Shown here: in pieces, positions 1 through 5,224 of the stretch
How positions within the stretch are numbered: the stretch's first letter is position 1
Layout of the letters: each line of letters starts with the position of its first letter
NCBI GenBank assembly: GCA_002293245.1
Contig: DBCV01000060.1
Location: 7,596 to 13,070 of the forward strand
Reading direction: 5' to 3'
Origin: Candidatus Saccharibacteria bacterium UBA949
GTDB taxonomy: Bacteria > Patescibacteriota > Saccharimonadia > Saccharimonadales > Saccharimonadaceae
DNA length: 5,475 nt
The notes under the pieces: model-generated
What the model was told of the DNA's origin: nothing
The model's database searches: none
What the model saw: only the letters and a program-made list of their open reading frames with translations
Translations under genes and position numbers: made by a program

Positions 1-978
1 CGGGAACTTGCCCACGGTCGATTCTTCCGATAGCATAATCGCATCCGCGCCAGAAATCACCGCTGCCGCCACGTTATCCGCTTCCGCCCGGGTCGGCACG
101 GGCGAGTCCACCATCGTCCCCATAGTCTGCGTCGCCACAATCACCGGCTTGCCAAACTTCCGGCAGGCCCGAATCAGTCGGCGCTGGGCCCCTGGAACCG
201 CTTCCAATCCCGCCTCAAACGCCATATCGCCCCGCGCTACCATAACCACATCAGTCGCTTGCACAATTTCTTCAATCGTTGGCACATCCTGCACCGCCTG
301 TTTGGTCTCAATTTTTGCCACAATTTTTACGTCATCGCTATAACCTTTTTCCTGCATGATTCGGCGCAACTGGCGTAGGTCTTCCGCCGTTTGAATAAAC
401 GAAATCGCCACATAGTCAAAATCGCGCGACGCGCCAAAATCCAGGTCCCTCATGTCCTTTTCGGTAAAAATATCCCCACCAAAGTCAGTATCTGGCAGAT
501 TCAACCCCTTTTTCCGCGCTATAAATCCATCATTCTGCACCTCCACCCGAATAGCAGTATCACTCGGAATATCCACCACACGCGTCCGCACCTTGCCATC
601 AAAAATCCAAATCACCTCGCCAGCCTTCACTTTCGAAGCCAAGTTATATTGCAACGGAATCGTGTCACCCCCGTCGTGCTCAGCATCGCGCAAAGCATAG
701 TCCAGAGTCAAAATCTGCCCCTTGTGCACGTCTTTGTGGTCGTCTTTCACGTCACCCAAGCGAATCTTCGGTCCCTGCAAGTCTTGAATGATCCCTACCG
801 GTCGACCCACCGCAGCGCTCACTGCGCGAATATCCCGCACCTCGCCGTCATGTTCCTCGTGTGTACCATGGCTAAAGTTCAGCCGAAACACATCAACGCC
901 AGCCTCAATCATCACTCGCAGCTTTTCCTGTCCCCAAATTGCCGGCCCTACCGACGCCACAATTTTCGTTCTTTTCAT
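1..978 (-). CDS. pyk: Pyruvate kinase, N-terminal 326 residues (3' end outside the window)
   Basis: This cytoplasmic enzyme makes the last ATP-yielding step of glycolysis: phosphoenolpyruvate + ADP to pyruvate + ATP, with Mg2+ and usually K+. The minus-strand frame from ATG at 978 stays open to base 1, giving 326 of the roughly 470-480 residues usual for the family. Visible motifs in order: FRLNFSHG (31-38), DLQGPKIR (66-73), a B domain at about 74-170, GLNLPD, DYVAISF, the catalytic KIETK (222-226), VARGD (247-251), KPVIVATQ (277-284), PTRAEADNVA and MLSEEST. K222, E224 and D251 match the catalytic lysine and metal ligands. Family members usually read MLSGETA and ATQMLESM; here the sequence is MLSEEST and ATQTMGTM. 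The start is supported by GAGAGG upstream of the ATG and a promoter about 30 bp further up. The identification is secure; the C-terminal domain is not visible. Confidence 0.97.
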   Translation of the reverse strand, partial: MKRTKIVASVGPAIWGQEKLRVMIEAGVDVFRLNFSHGTHEEHDGEVRDIRAVSAAVGRPVGIIQDLQGPKIRLGDVKDDHKDVHKGQILTLDYALRDAEHDGGDTIPLQYNLASKVKAGEVIWIFDGKVRTRVVDIPSDTAIRVEVQNDGFIARKKGLNLPDTDFGGDIFTEKDMRDLDFGASRDFDYVAISFIQTAEDLRQLRRIMQEKGYSDDVKIVAKIETKQAVQDVPTIEEIVQATDVVMVARGDMAFEAGLEAVPGAQRRLIRACRKFGKPVIVATQTMGTMVDSPVPTRAEADNVAAAVISGADAIMLSEESTVGKFP

Positions 979-1006
979 TTTTTACCTCTCGTTTATTTCT
1001 ATTCTG

Positions 1007-1035
1007 ATTATACCGCTACCAGTTTACAAAATCAA
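1007..1035 (-). promoter_or_regulatory. Promoter of pyruvate kinase
   Basis: Read on the minus strand, TTGATT (1035-1030) and a perfect TATAAT (1012-1007) are separated by 17 bp. This predicts a start near base 1000 and a 5' leader of about 22 nt that holds the ribosome binding site. The element is interleaved with the plus-strand promoter at 1023-1051, so the two probably cannot be occupied by polymerase at the same time. Confidence 0.8.
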
Positions 1036-1051
1036 GCGCATTTGCTATAAT
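1023..1051 (+). promoter_or_regulatory. Promoter of the fold-back RNA / tRNA-Glu unit
   Basis: TTTACA (1023-1028) and a perfect TATAAT (1046-1051) are separated by 17 bp, predicting a start at about 1057-1059. The transcript would read through the fold-back at 1073-1233 and into tRNA-Glu. The -35 box lies in the spacer of the divergent pyruvate kinase promoter, and that promoter's -35 box lies in this one's spacer. Confidence 0.75.
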
Positions 1052-1072
1052 CCACTATGTATCTTTAAATGA

Positions 1073-1233
1073 TCAATTCGCATACATTTTTCACTTCAGA
1101 TTTCTATACTCTGCTCGGAAGACGATGAGAGGTGAATTTCTCTCCGTAGGAGAGAAAGAGGAGAAACATCTCCTTGCAGCCTCGTCTTCAGAGTAGATGT
1201 ATAGGAAGCTGAAGAAAAATGTATGCGAATTGA
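1073..1233 (+). ncRNA. Long fold-back sequence, candidate structured leader RNA of tRNA-Glu
   Basis: A perfect 20-bp inverted repeat (1073-1092 with 1214-1233) closes the structure. Inside it the pairing continues: 1095-1099 with 1209-1213; 1101-1109 with 1199-1207; 1110-1116 with 1191-1197; 1118-1125 with 1182-1189. This gives a rod of about 49 pairs. The tip carries two hairpins: a 9-bp stem (1137-1145 with 1149-1157) and GGAGA-AACA-TCTCC (1160-1173). The wobbles inside the rod (U1103.G1205, G1113.U1194) are G.U on the plus strand but A.C on the minus strand, which favours plus-strand RNA. A promoter lies just upstream, and the mature tRNA starts three bases after the stem. RNase P cleavage of a joint transcript would release an RNA of about 178 nt. 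I see no SRP RNA, RNase P RNA or tmRNA signature; a 6S-like RNA lacks its central bubble here. A MITE-like palindromic element is the main alternative. Confidence 0.45.
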
Positions 1234-1236
1234 CGA

Positions 1237-1311
1237 GGTCTCATCGTCTAACGGTTAGGACACCAGGTTTTCATCCTGGCAATCCGGGTTCGATTCCCGG
1301 TGAGATCACCA
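1237..1311 (+). tRNA. tRNA-Glu (anticodon TTC), CCA encoded
   Basis: The gene has a complete cloverleaf. Acceptor stem GGTCTCA pairs with TGAGATC (one G.U), followed by discriminator A and an encoded CCA at 1309-1311. The D arm holds AACGGTTAGGA, the anticodon stem is CCAGG/CCTGG (1263-1267, 1275-1279) with a seven-base loop carrying TTC at 1270-1272, and the T arm is CCGGG-TTCGATT-CCCGG. It reads glutamate codons GAA and GAG. It is probably transcribed from the promoter at 1023-1051 together with the fold-back leader. No convincing intrinsic terminator follows it. Its 3' end is also where the methyltransferase similarity on the opposite strand stops, so the gene may be an integration site. 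Confidence 0.97.
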
Positions 1312-1385
1312 TATGTCCCTTTTTGTTGTATGTCAAAGGGCGGATCTATCAAAACCGTTTTATAAAGCTTTCTTTTGAATACCAT
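1308..1385 (-). pseudogene. 5' stub of an MT-A70-like adenine methyltransferase, cut off at the tRNA-Glu 3' end
   Basis: Minus-strand ATG at 1385 sits five bases after AAGGAG (1396-1391). The first 26 codons include YKTVLIDPPFDIQQKGTYG. The block LIDPPFDIQQKG resembles the catalytic DPPW motif and following residues of phage- and element-borne MT-A70-family N6-adenine methyltransferases, though the position after DPP is Phe rather than the usual Trp. The next residues come from the antisense of the tRNA (GDLTGNRTRI...) and no longer resemble the family; the frame stops at 1249. The remaining roughly 170 or more residues of a normal enzyme are absent. The intact start and clean codons suggest recent truncation. 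The family call rests on a short motif recognised from memory, so it is probable rather than certain. Confidence 0.55.
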
Positions 1386-1439
1386 AGTTTCTCCTTTCGC
1401 TGATGCGCGTTATTTGGCACCAGTAAACAACAAAATTAC

Positions 1440-1468
1440 TTGCACTTTAATACAAAATGTGATATAGT
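1440..1468 (+). promoter_or_regulatory. Promoter of the candidate RNA at 1474-1618
   Basis: TTGCAC (1440-1445) and TATAGT (1463-1468) are separated by 17 bp in A+T-rich DNA. The predicted start, about 1474-1476, coincides with the first paired base of the closing stem of the structure described next. No plausible coding sequence follows on this strand. Confidence 0.6.
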
Positions 1469-1473
1469 TTAGG

Positions 1474-1618
1474 AACGATTGGACATGTTGTATCTGAGGT
1501 CAATGCATGGTTAAGGGGCTGTAAAAAACGCCCTGGTAAAGTTGAAGGGATTTGTTGCCCTCGCTGGGCAGTAAGCTACGAAGTAGCTGCGGCTTGCTGC
1601 CTAGTGAGGCCAGTTGTT
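1474..1618 (+). ncRNA. Candidate novel structured non-coding RNA, about 145 nt
   Basis: The predicted 5' end pairs with the 3' end: 1474-1482 with 1610-1618, nine pairs in a row including G1477.U1615 and U1479.G1613. Inside are three hairpins: CATGTTG/CAA+CATG (1484-1509); GGGGC/GCCCT (1515-1534, one G.U); and an unbroken 18-pair stem (1559-1576 with 1592-1609) with three wobbles, G1563.U1605, G1566.U1602 and U1572.G1596. Every non-Watson-Crick pair is G.U on the plus strand and would be C.A on the minus strand, which is strong evidence for plus-strand transcription. The promoter at 1440-1468 places the start at the stem. The RNA overlaps the stop codon of the convergent operon by two bases. 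I do not recognise it as 6S, SRP, RNase P or tmRNA, and no T-rich terminator follows at once. Confidence 0.5.
1523..1549 (-). terminator. Weak possible terminator of the three-gene operon
   Basis: On the minus strand CCCT (1549-1546) and AGGG (1534-1531) can form a short stem, followed by CG and six T residues (1528-1523). It lies about 70 bp past the last stop codon of the operon. The stem is only four pairs, and the same bases serve a hairpin of the plus-strand RNA candidate, so this is tentative. Confidence 0.25.
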
Positions 1619-1817
1619 AGTCGTGGTTGCCATCGGACCCCTTGATAATGGCCCAGGTGTCATCGTCTAGCTTTTGGAGGATGGCTTTTTCGACGCCACC
1701 GCCTTCACCGGGATACCCGAAGAATTCGTCATAGCGGCGTTTTTTCATTCGCTTCATATCCCACGCCGCAAGAGCGTAGATAACAACGAATACAAGGAAT
1801 AAATAAATAATGAGCAA
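1617..1817 (-). CDS. Small single-pass membrane protein, unknown function (third gene of operon)
   Basis: I do not recognise the family. With a TTG start at 1817 the protein has 66 residues: a hydrophobic segment at about 2-18 (LIIYLFLVFVVIYALAA), a basic stretch KRMKKRR (22-28), then a soluble tail with GYPGEGGGVEKAILQKL and DDDTWAII. The positive residues predict a cytoplasmic C-terminus. TTG is preferred because AGGAGGT lies seven bases before it; an upstream ATG at 1880 would overlap the preceding gene and has no such site. The tail faintly recalls the start of NERD nuclease-related domains, but it is far too short for one and I do not assign it. A TGAGCA/TGCTCA inverted repeat (1838-1843, 1811-1816) spans the ribosome binding site and touches the start codon, so translation may depend on RNA folding or on ribosomes from the upstream gene. 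Confidence 0.65.
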   Translation of the reverse strand: MLIIYLFLVFVVIYALAAWDMKRMKKRRYDEFFGYPGEGGGVEKAILQKLDDDTWAIIKGSDGNHD

Positions 1818-1870
1818 AGTGTTCACCTCCTTTCGGGTGCTCACGCTGTTGTGATTTAGGAGACGAGGGA

Positions 1871-2242
1871 TTAATCCCAATCGTCCCAGTTGCTCCAGTC
1901 GTCGGAATTGTCGACATGATGTTCGGTGCTACTTACGGCAGCCTCGGAAGGCTTGTCGTTGACGGGAGTGATGGCTTCACGGATTAATTGAAGTACTGTT
2001 TCGTCGTAATCCCGTTTCATGGTGGCTAATTCGCGGTCAGGGTTTGTCTTGGTAGCCTCGTAGTATTCCTGGCGACGTCGGGTTTTCTTTGTACTTCCCG
2101 GAAGGCCTAATATTGAGGAAAGGCTCTTACCGGACAGTAAGCCGATAGCAATACAGCCACCGACGATAACAATGGCGATAATAAGGAGTATGGTTGCCGG
2201 CGACATTGCACTGGCGATGCTTTGGGCGAGTTGTTCGGACAT
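1871..2242 (-). CDS. Single-pass membrane protein with acidic Trp-rich tail, unknown function (second gene of operon)
   Basis: This 123-residue protein is not one I recognise. Residues about 15-37 form one membrane segment (ATILLIIAIVIVGGCIAIGLL), followed by a basic cluster KKTRRR (52-57) that predicts a cytoplasmic C-terminus. A charged, probably helical region follows (58-92), and then a low-complexity end, DDWSNWDDWD (114-123), in which Trp recurs every three to four residues among Asp. Such acidic aromatic tails often act as short docking peptides, which is only an inference here. The ATG at 2242 has GGGGAGGT seven bases upstream. The stop codon of the preceding gene is two bases from this ATG, so the two are probably translationally coupled. 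Confidence 0.75.
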   Translation of the reverse strand: MSEQLAQSIASAMSPATILLIIAIVIVGGCIAIGLLSGKSLSSILGLPGSTKKTRRRQEYYEATKTNPDRELATMKRDYDETVLQLIREAITPVNDKPSEAAVSSTEHHVDNSDDWSNWDDWD

Positions 2243-2244
2243 GA

Positions 2245-2565
2245 TTAATACCTCCCCGCACGGTAAGCCGCCTTCACCGCATAAACGTCAACGATAGCTT
2301 TTAGCCGCTTTGAGGCGTTAGGGACAATTCCACTCAGGTAGCCTTCTAATGAAGAGAGGGCTGCGGTGTTCATCATAGCCGATTGGACGAGACGCGCTCT
2401 GTCGTTCTCTTCGGCAATGGTCGCTTCAACGCGCATCCGCTTTATAGGGTTGCGGCTGGTTGAAACGGGCGACATGACGGCTGGGCGGCGGATGGTGGTA
2501 AGTTCAATTGACTTCTTAGCCTTGCCGGAGTCGTCATAGTGTTCGGTTATGCTTGGGTAATCCAT
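2245..2565 (-). CDS. Small soluble protein, unknown function (first gene of operon)
   Basis: This 106-residue protein is not recognised. The N-terminal half is polar and basic, with IRRP and PIKRMRVE (40-47). The C-terminal half (about 50-106) looks helical: AEENDRARLVQSAMMNTAAL, then a segment ending in IVDVYAVKAAYRAGRY. No membrane segment or signal peptide is seen. The ATG at 2565 follows AGGAGGT with good spacing. It opens a minus-strand operon with the two membrane proteins at 1871-2242 and 1617-1817, separated by 2 and 53 bp. The shared order and strong ribosome binding sites suggest the three products work together, possibly with this one as a cytoplasmic partner; the role is unknown. 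Confidence 0.75.
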   Translation of the reverse strand: MDYPSITEHYDDSGKAKKSIELTTIRRPAVMSPVSTSRNPIKRMRVEATIAEENDRARLVQSAMMNTAALSSLEGYLSGIVPNASKRLKAIVDVYAVKAAYRAGRY

Positions 2566-2715
2566 AGGGTTACCTCCTGGTTAGATTTTTCCGGCTTGAT
2601 CGGGGCCGGTGATTATGTCGACATGAAAAGCATACCATGAAAATCCTGCTTACGAACCACAGATGGAGAATATCGGATTTTAACGGAAAATATCGGAAAC
2701 CAATAAGGAGCAGCT
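2566..2715. promoter_or_regulatory. Divergent intergenic region between the small operon and the NB-ARC gene
   Basis: These 150 bp must hold promoters for both directions, but no strong -35/-10 pair is visible. The best minus-strand candidate is an extended -10, TGGTATGCT (-10 box 2634-2629). Other signals: AATATCGGA repeated at 2669-2677 and 2689-2697, exactly 20 bp apart; an ATTTT-aacgg-AAAAT inverted repeat between them; a CCGGC/GCCGG stem (2591-2609) that would fold in the operon leader; and the palindrome ATGTCGACAT (2615-2624). A DNA-binding regulator could act here. AAGGAG (2705-2710) is the ribosome binding site of the NB-ARC gene. Confidence 0.45.
2669..2697. repeat. Two AATATCGGA direct repeats 20 bp apart, possible operator
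   Basis: The identical 9-mers start at 2669 and 2689. Twenty bases is close to two helical turns, so both copies face the same side of the DNA. They lie 19-39 bp before the NB-ARC start codon. This spacing is typical of sites for a dimeric regulator, but no regulator gene is visible in the window. Confidence 0.35.
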
Positions 2716-5091
2716 ATGGGACAAATAGAGGAGGACATCAAGGACTTAAAGAAAGACTTGATGATGCTACGCGATGGCTATGGGTGCTTGAGCAATATGG
2801 GCTCAAATGATTATTTTACAACCTTCCTTGAATGCGACATGGATCAAGATGAACATAACGCATCGATACTATTGACGCTTATTACGGTGCTTATGCCCAA
2901 TAAAGAGGGAGAGACGTTGCTCGCCGCGTTAAACCTATTGCAAGGCTATGACTACGAATCGCCGGATGAACGAAGGCTGCAATATTATTTTGATAGCACG
3001 CATAACCCGAAAAAAGAAATGAAATCTGATACTTTGTACAGACGTGAAAATAAAACCATACAGATTCTTACCGAAAAGCTGATTGACTACAAGAGATCTA
3101 AAAAATTAAAGGATATTGTCTCTCGCGCGTCCCGTAAGCTAGTTTTACACAAACCGAGGTTCATCAATAATGTCGCGAGATCAGCGGTAGTCGCCGATAC
3201 TCCTTTAGAACAAGGCACGGCTGAGGTACTCTGTGCAAAGGAGATTGAACCTCAAGATGGGGATTCACATCATATTTGTCGTAATGTCGCACCTCACTAT
3301 AATGCTGAAATCTTTATCGGCAGAGAGAAAGAGATCGCACAAATTTATGATGGATTTGCAAATCAAGGTCTACGAATCCAAACGATATCCGGAATGCCTG
3401 GTGTGGGTAAAACCCAATTAGCCTTAAGCTATATATCTAAACATGATGAGGGGTATGATACCATATGGTGGATAACAGCAGATACTATCGACAGTATTAA
3501 TTTTGCTATACGAGAGTTTATCAATCAGATGGGGCTTGTCGCAGAGGCAAGCAGTCAACTGTCACCTTATTCGGTTTTTCGAGAATGGTTCGAAAATCAC
3601 AAAAAGTGGTTGCTTGTTTTCGACAATGTTGAAGACTATGCCTCAATTAAACCCTGTATTCCGCAGAATAATTTTGGTCACATATTAACGACCTCACAAT
3701 TGCAAGAGAACTATCTCGGAAAGAAGATTGATATTGATGTATTTGATGAGGATACAGCCGCAGCCTTTCTCCAAAGACGAACGGAATCCATTGATCAAGC
3801 AAATGCAAAAAAGCTGGCTGTTCGATTGGGGTGTCTTCCCTTGGCGCTTGAATACTCGGCTGCATATATAAGCACGACGCCCAATATGAGTTTTACGCAG
3901 TATAGACAGAAGTTAAATGAAGCCGGTTCAAGGGTCTTAGATAAAAAAGCTGTGACACCGTCCGACTATAAATTCACTATTCGCGAGACATTTAACATGA
4001 CTTTCAAAAAAATGCACAAAGATGCTGAAGACAGTCTTGTAAAGCAGAGCGCTTTACAGTTCGTCAATCTTTGCGCCTCTATTGCTCCTGAAGGCATAGA
4101 CGTATTTTTCTGGAAACAATACAACGATTATTTGCCAGAACCGCTTAAGACAGTTATCACTGACGATATAGATATTGACGAGCTTCAATGGGAATTGTTA
4201 CGATATTCGCTTTTTAGCCAGAATAACGGATTGTTTTCTATGCATAGACTTTTGCATGAAATTATTGGCGATAATCCGGACTACGATGAAGGGACTTGGT
4301 TCTCTGTTGTCAATAGTACATTTATGCATATTCAGTCAAAGCTGGAAGAAGGGGCGCTTAAGATTAATGAAAGCGAGCTAGTTCAGATTTCCTTTCATGC
4401 AAAAGTTGTTGAGGCGTCCAAAGCCTGTAAATTTGTAGGGGCATTTCGTGATGGCATTATCGACGAGCAAACCTATTGTAATTGTGCTTTGCAGGCATTT
4501 AAAAACGCTATTTTTTGGTCTAATATCTTCTATAAAAAAGAAGAATCAAAATCTAAAGCATCGTATTTAGATGACCTCTTAGGTGTCGGTCTTGATGACT
4601 TTTACACTTATATGCTAATGTCGATTTGCATTCTAGTAGCTCGCGCCAATAGTATGTTTTGCAATGACTATACATGCTTACATAACACCTACAAAGATGA
4701 TGATTTGAAGCGATTTGAAGAAAAAGTCGGTAATGATGAAATAATGTTTTTTATCACACTGACCTTTATTTTGTGTATGTCATACCGCCACAAAGAGCAA
4801 GGTGACATCGATTCATCAAAAGAATGGCTCTGCCATGCGGACTCATGCATCTCTTTTGCTGAGATGTACTATCGGAAGCTCCCGCCAGTAATTAAACTTG
4901 GCAAAAAATATGATAAAATAAGTGGCAGTTATGTATACTACAATTTCGTTGACTACTTAAAAAGATACAAAGATGATATAAGCGCTCACTTACTCGATGG
5001 GCAGCGCAAGGATAATATAAAAACGGTTTCATATGTATTTCCTGGTTTTGCAATAGGTCCGGACCAACGTTCCAACGCCAGATGTCCATAG
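2716..5091 (+). CDS. STAND-class NB-ARC NTPase with unknown N-terminal domain; putative defence sensor
   Basis: This 791-residue protein belongs to the STAND signalling ATPases, which in bacteria often act as anti-phage sensors. Domains: an unknown N-terminal region (1-195) with a charged helix at 3-19 and a weakly HTH-like helix TLYRRENKTIQILTEKL (106-122); an NB-ARC module (about 197-515) with FIGRE (200-204), Walker A GMPGVGKT (226-233), Walker B WLLVFDNVED (298-307), a sensor strand HILTTSQ (322-328), LGCLPLALE (371-379) and an MHD-like SMHRLLHEI (508-516); and a long helical C-terminal region (about 525-791), likely the ligand sensor, without clear TPR repeats. Most relatives read TSR where this has TSQ. 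ATG at 2716 has AAGGAG five bases upstream. The gene is visibly more A+T-rich than pyruvate kinase, which fits horizontal transfer. The last 20 residues (FPGFAIGPDQRSNARCP end) differ in character and may be a fused or frayed terminus. Effector, trigger and role are inferred only from the family. Confidence 0.9.
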   Translation: MGQIEEDIKDLKKDLMMLRDGYGCLSNMGSNDYFTTFLECDMDQDEHNASILLTLITVLMPNKEGETLLAALNLLQGYDYESPDERRLQYYFDSTHNPKKEMKSDTLYRRENKTIQILTEKLIDYKRSKKLKDIVSRASRKLVLHKPRFINNVARSAVVADTPLEQGTAEVLCAKEIEPQDGDSHHICRNVAPHYNAEIFIGREKEIAQIYDGFANQGLRIQTISGMPGVGKTQLALSYISKHDEGYDTIWWITADTIDSINFAIREFINQMGLVAEASSQLSPYSVFREWFENHKKWLLVFDNVEDYASIKPCIPQNNFGHILTTSQLQENYLGKKIDIDVFDEDTAAAFLQRRTESIDQANAKKLAVRLGCLPLALEYSAAYISTTPNMSFTQYRQKLNEAGSRVLDKKAVTPSDYKFTIRETFNMTFKKMHKDAEDSLVKQSALQFVNLCASIAPEGIDVFFWKQYNDYLPEPLKTVITDDIDIDELQWELLRYSLFSQNNGLFSMHRLLHEIIGDNPDYDEGTWFSVVNSTFMHIQSKLEEGALKINESELVQISFHAKVVEASKACKFVGAFRDGIIDEQTYCNCALQAFKNAIFWSNIFYKKEESKSKASYLDDLLGVGLDDFYTYMLMSICILVARANSMFCNDYTCLHNTYKDDDLKRFEEKVGNDEIMFFITLTFILCMSYRHKEQGDIDSSKEWLCHADSCISFAEMYYRKLPPVIKLGKKYDKISGSYVYYNFVDYLKRYKDDISAHLLDGQRKDNIKTVSYVFPGFAIGPDQRSNARCP

Positions 5092-5100
5092 GAAATATAA

Positions 5101-5126
5101 GCCGCCTCTGCGTATGCTTTGGCGGC
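5101..5126 (-). terminator. GC-rich hairpin after the NB-ARC gene, possible minus-strand terminator
   Basis: GCCGCC (5101-5106) and GGCGGC (5121-5126) form a six-pair stem with a 14-base loop. On the minus strand it is followed by TTATATTTCC, moderately T-rich; on the plus strand by CAATAATCG, which is not. It could end a minus-strand transcript arriving from the right edge, or act weakly in both directions between converging genes. Confidence 0.35.
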
Positions 5127-5224
5127 CAATAATCGCTTACATTAATAATTGAGTCAAGCAAAAGCTTAGAATTTATTGTCTGACAATGATTACAAGTAGT
5201 CTGCATTTGTTCGCGTATACATCA

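Noticed and set aside
391..1050. Long plus-strand open frame of 219 codons opposite pyruvate kinase
   Set aside because: The minus strand carries an unmistakable pyruvate kinase over the same bases, and the plus-strand frame has no ribosome binding site or recognisable motif.
1073..1233. 6S, SRP or RNase P RNA identity for the fold-back
   Set aside because: There is no large central bubble, no GGAAG-AGCAG helix 8 motif, and no conserved RNase P core sequences.
1317..1340. CCCTTT/AAAGGG inverted repeat as terminator of the tRNA unit
   Set aside because: The loop is 12 bases, the stem is weak and no T-run follows; these bases are also codons of the methyltransferase stub.
1197..1403. Plus-strand open frame of 68 codons
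   Set aside because: It runs through the whole tRNA-Glu gene and has no ribosome binding site.
2591..2609. CCGGC/GCCGG stem as an intrinsic terminator
   Set aside because: The T-run precedes the stem on the plus strand and becomes an A-run after it on the minus strand, so it does not fit a terminator in either direction.
1909..2626. Eleven-base repeat TGTCGACATGA at 1909 and 2616, considered as an att or regulatory pair
   Set aside because: One copy lies in coding sequence, and an 11-base match is expected a few times by chance in a window of this size.
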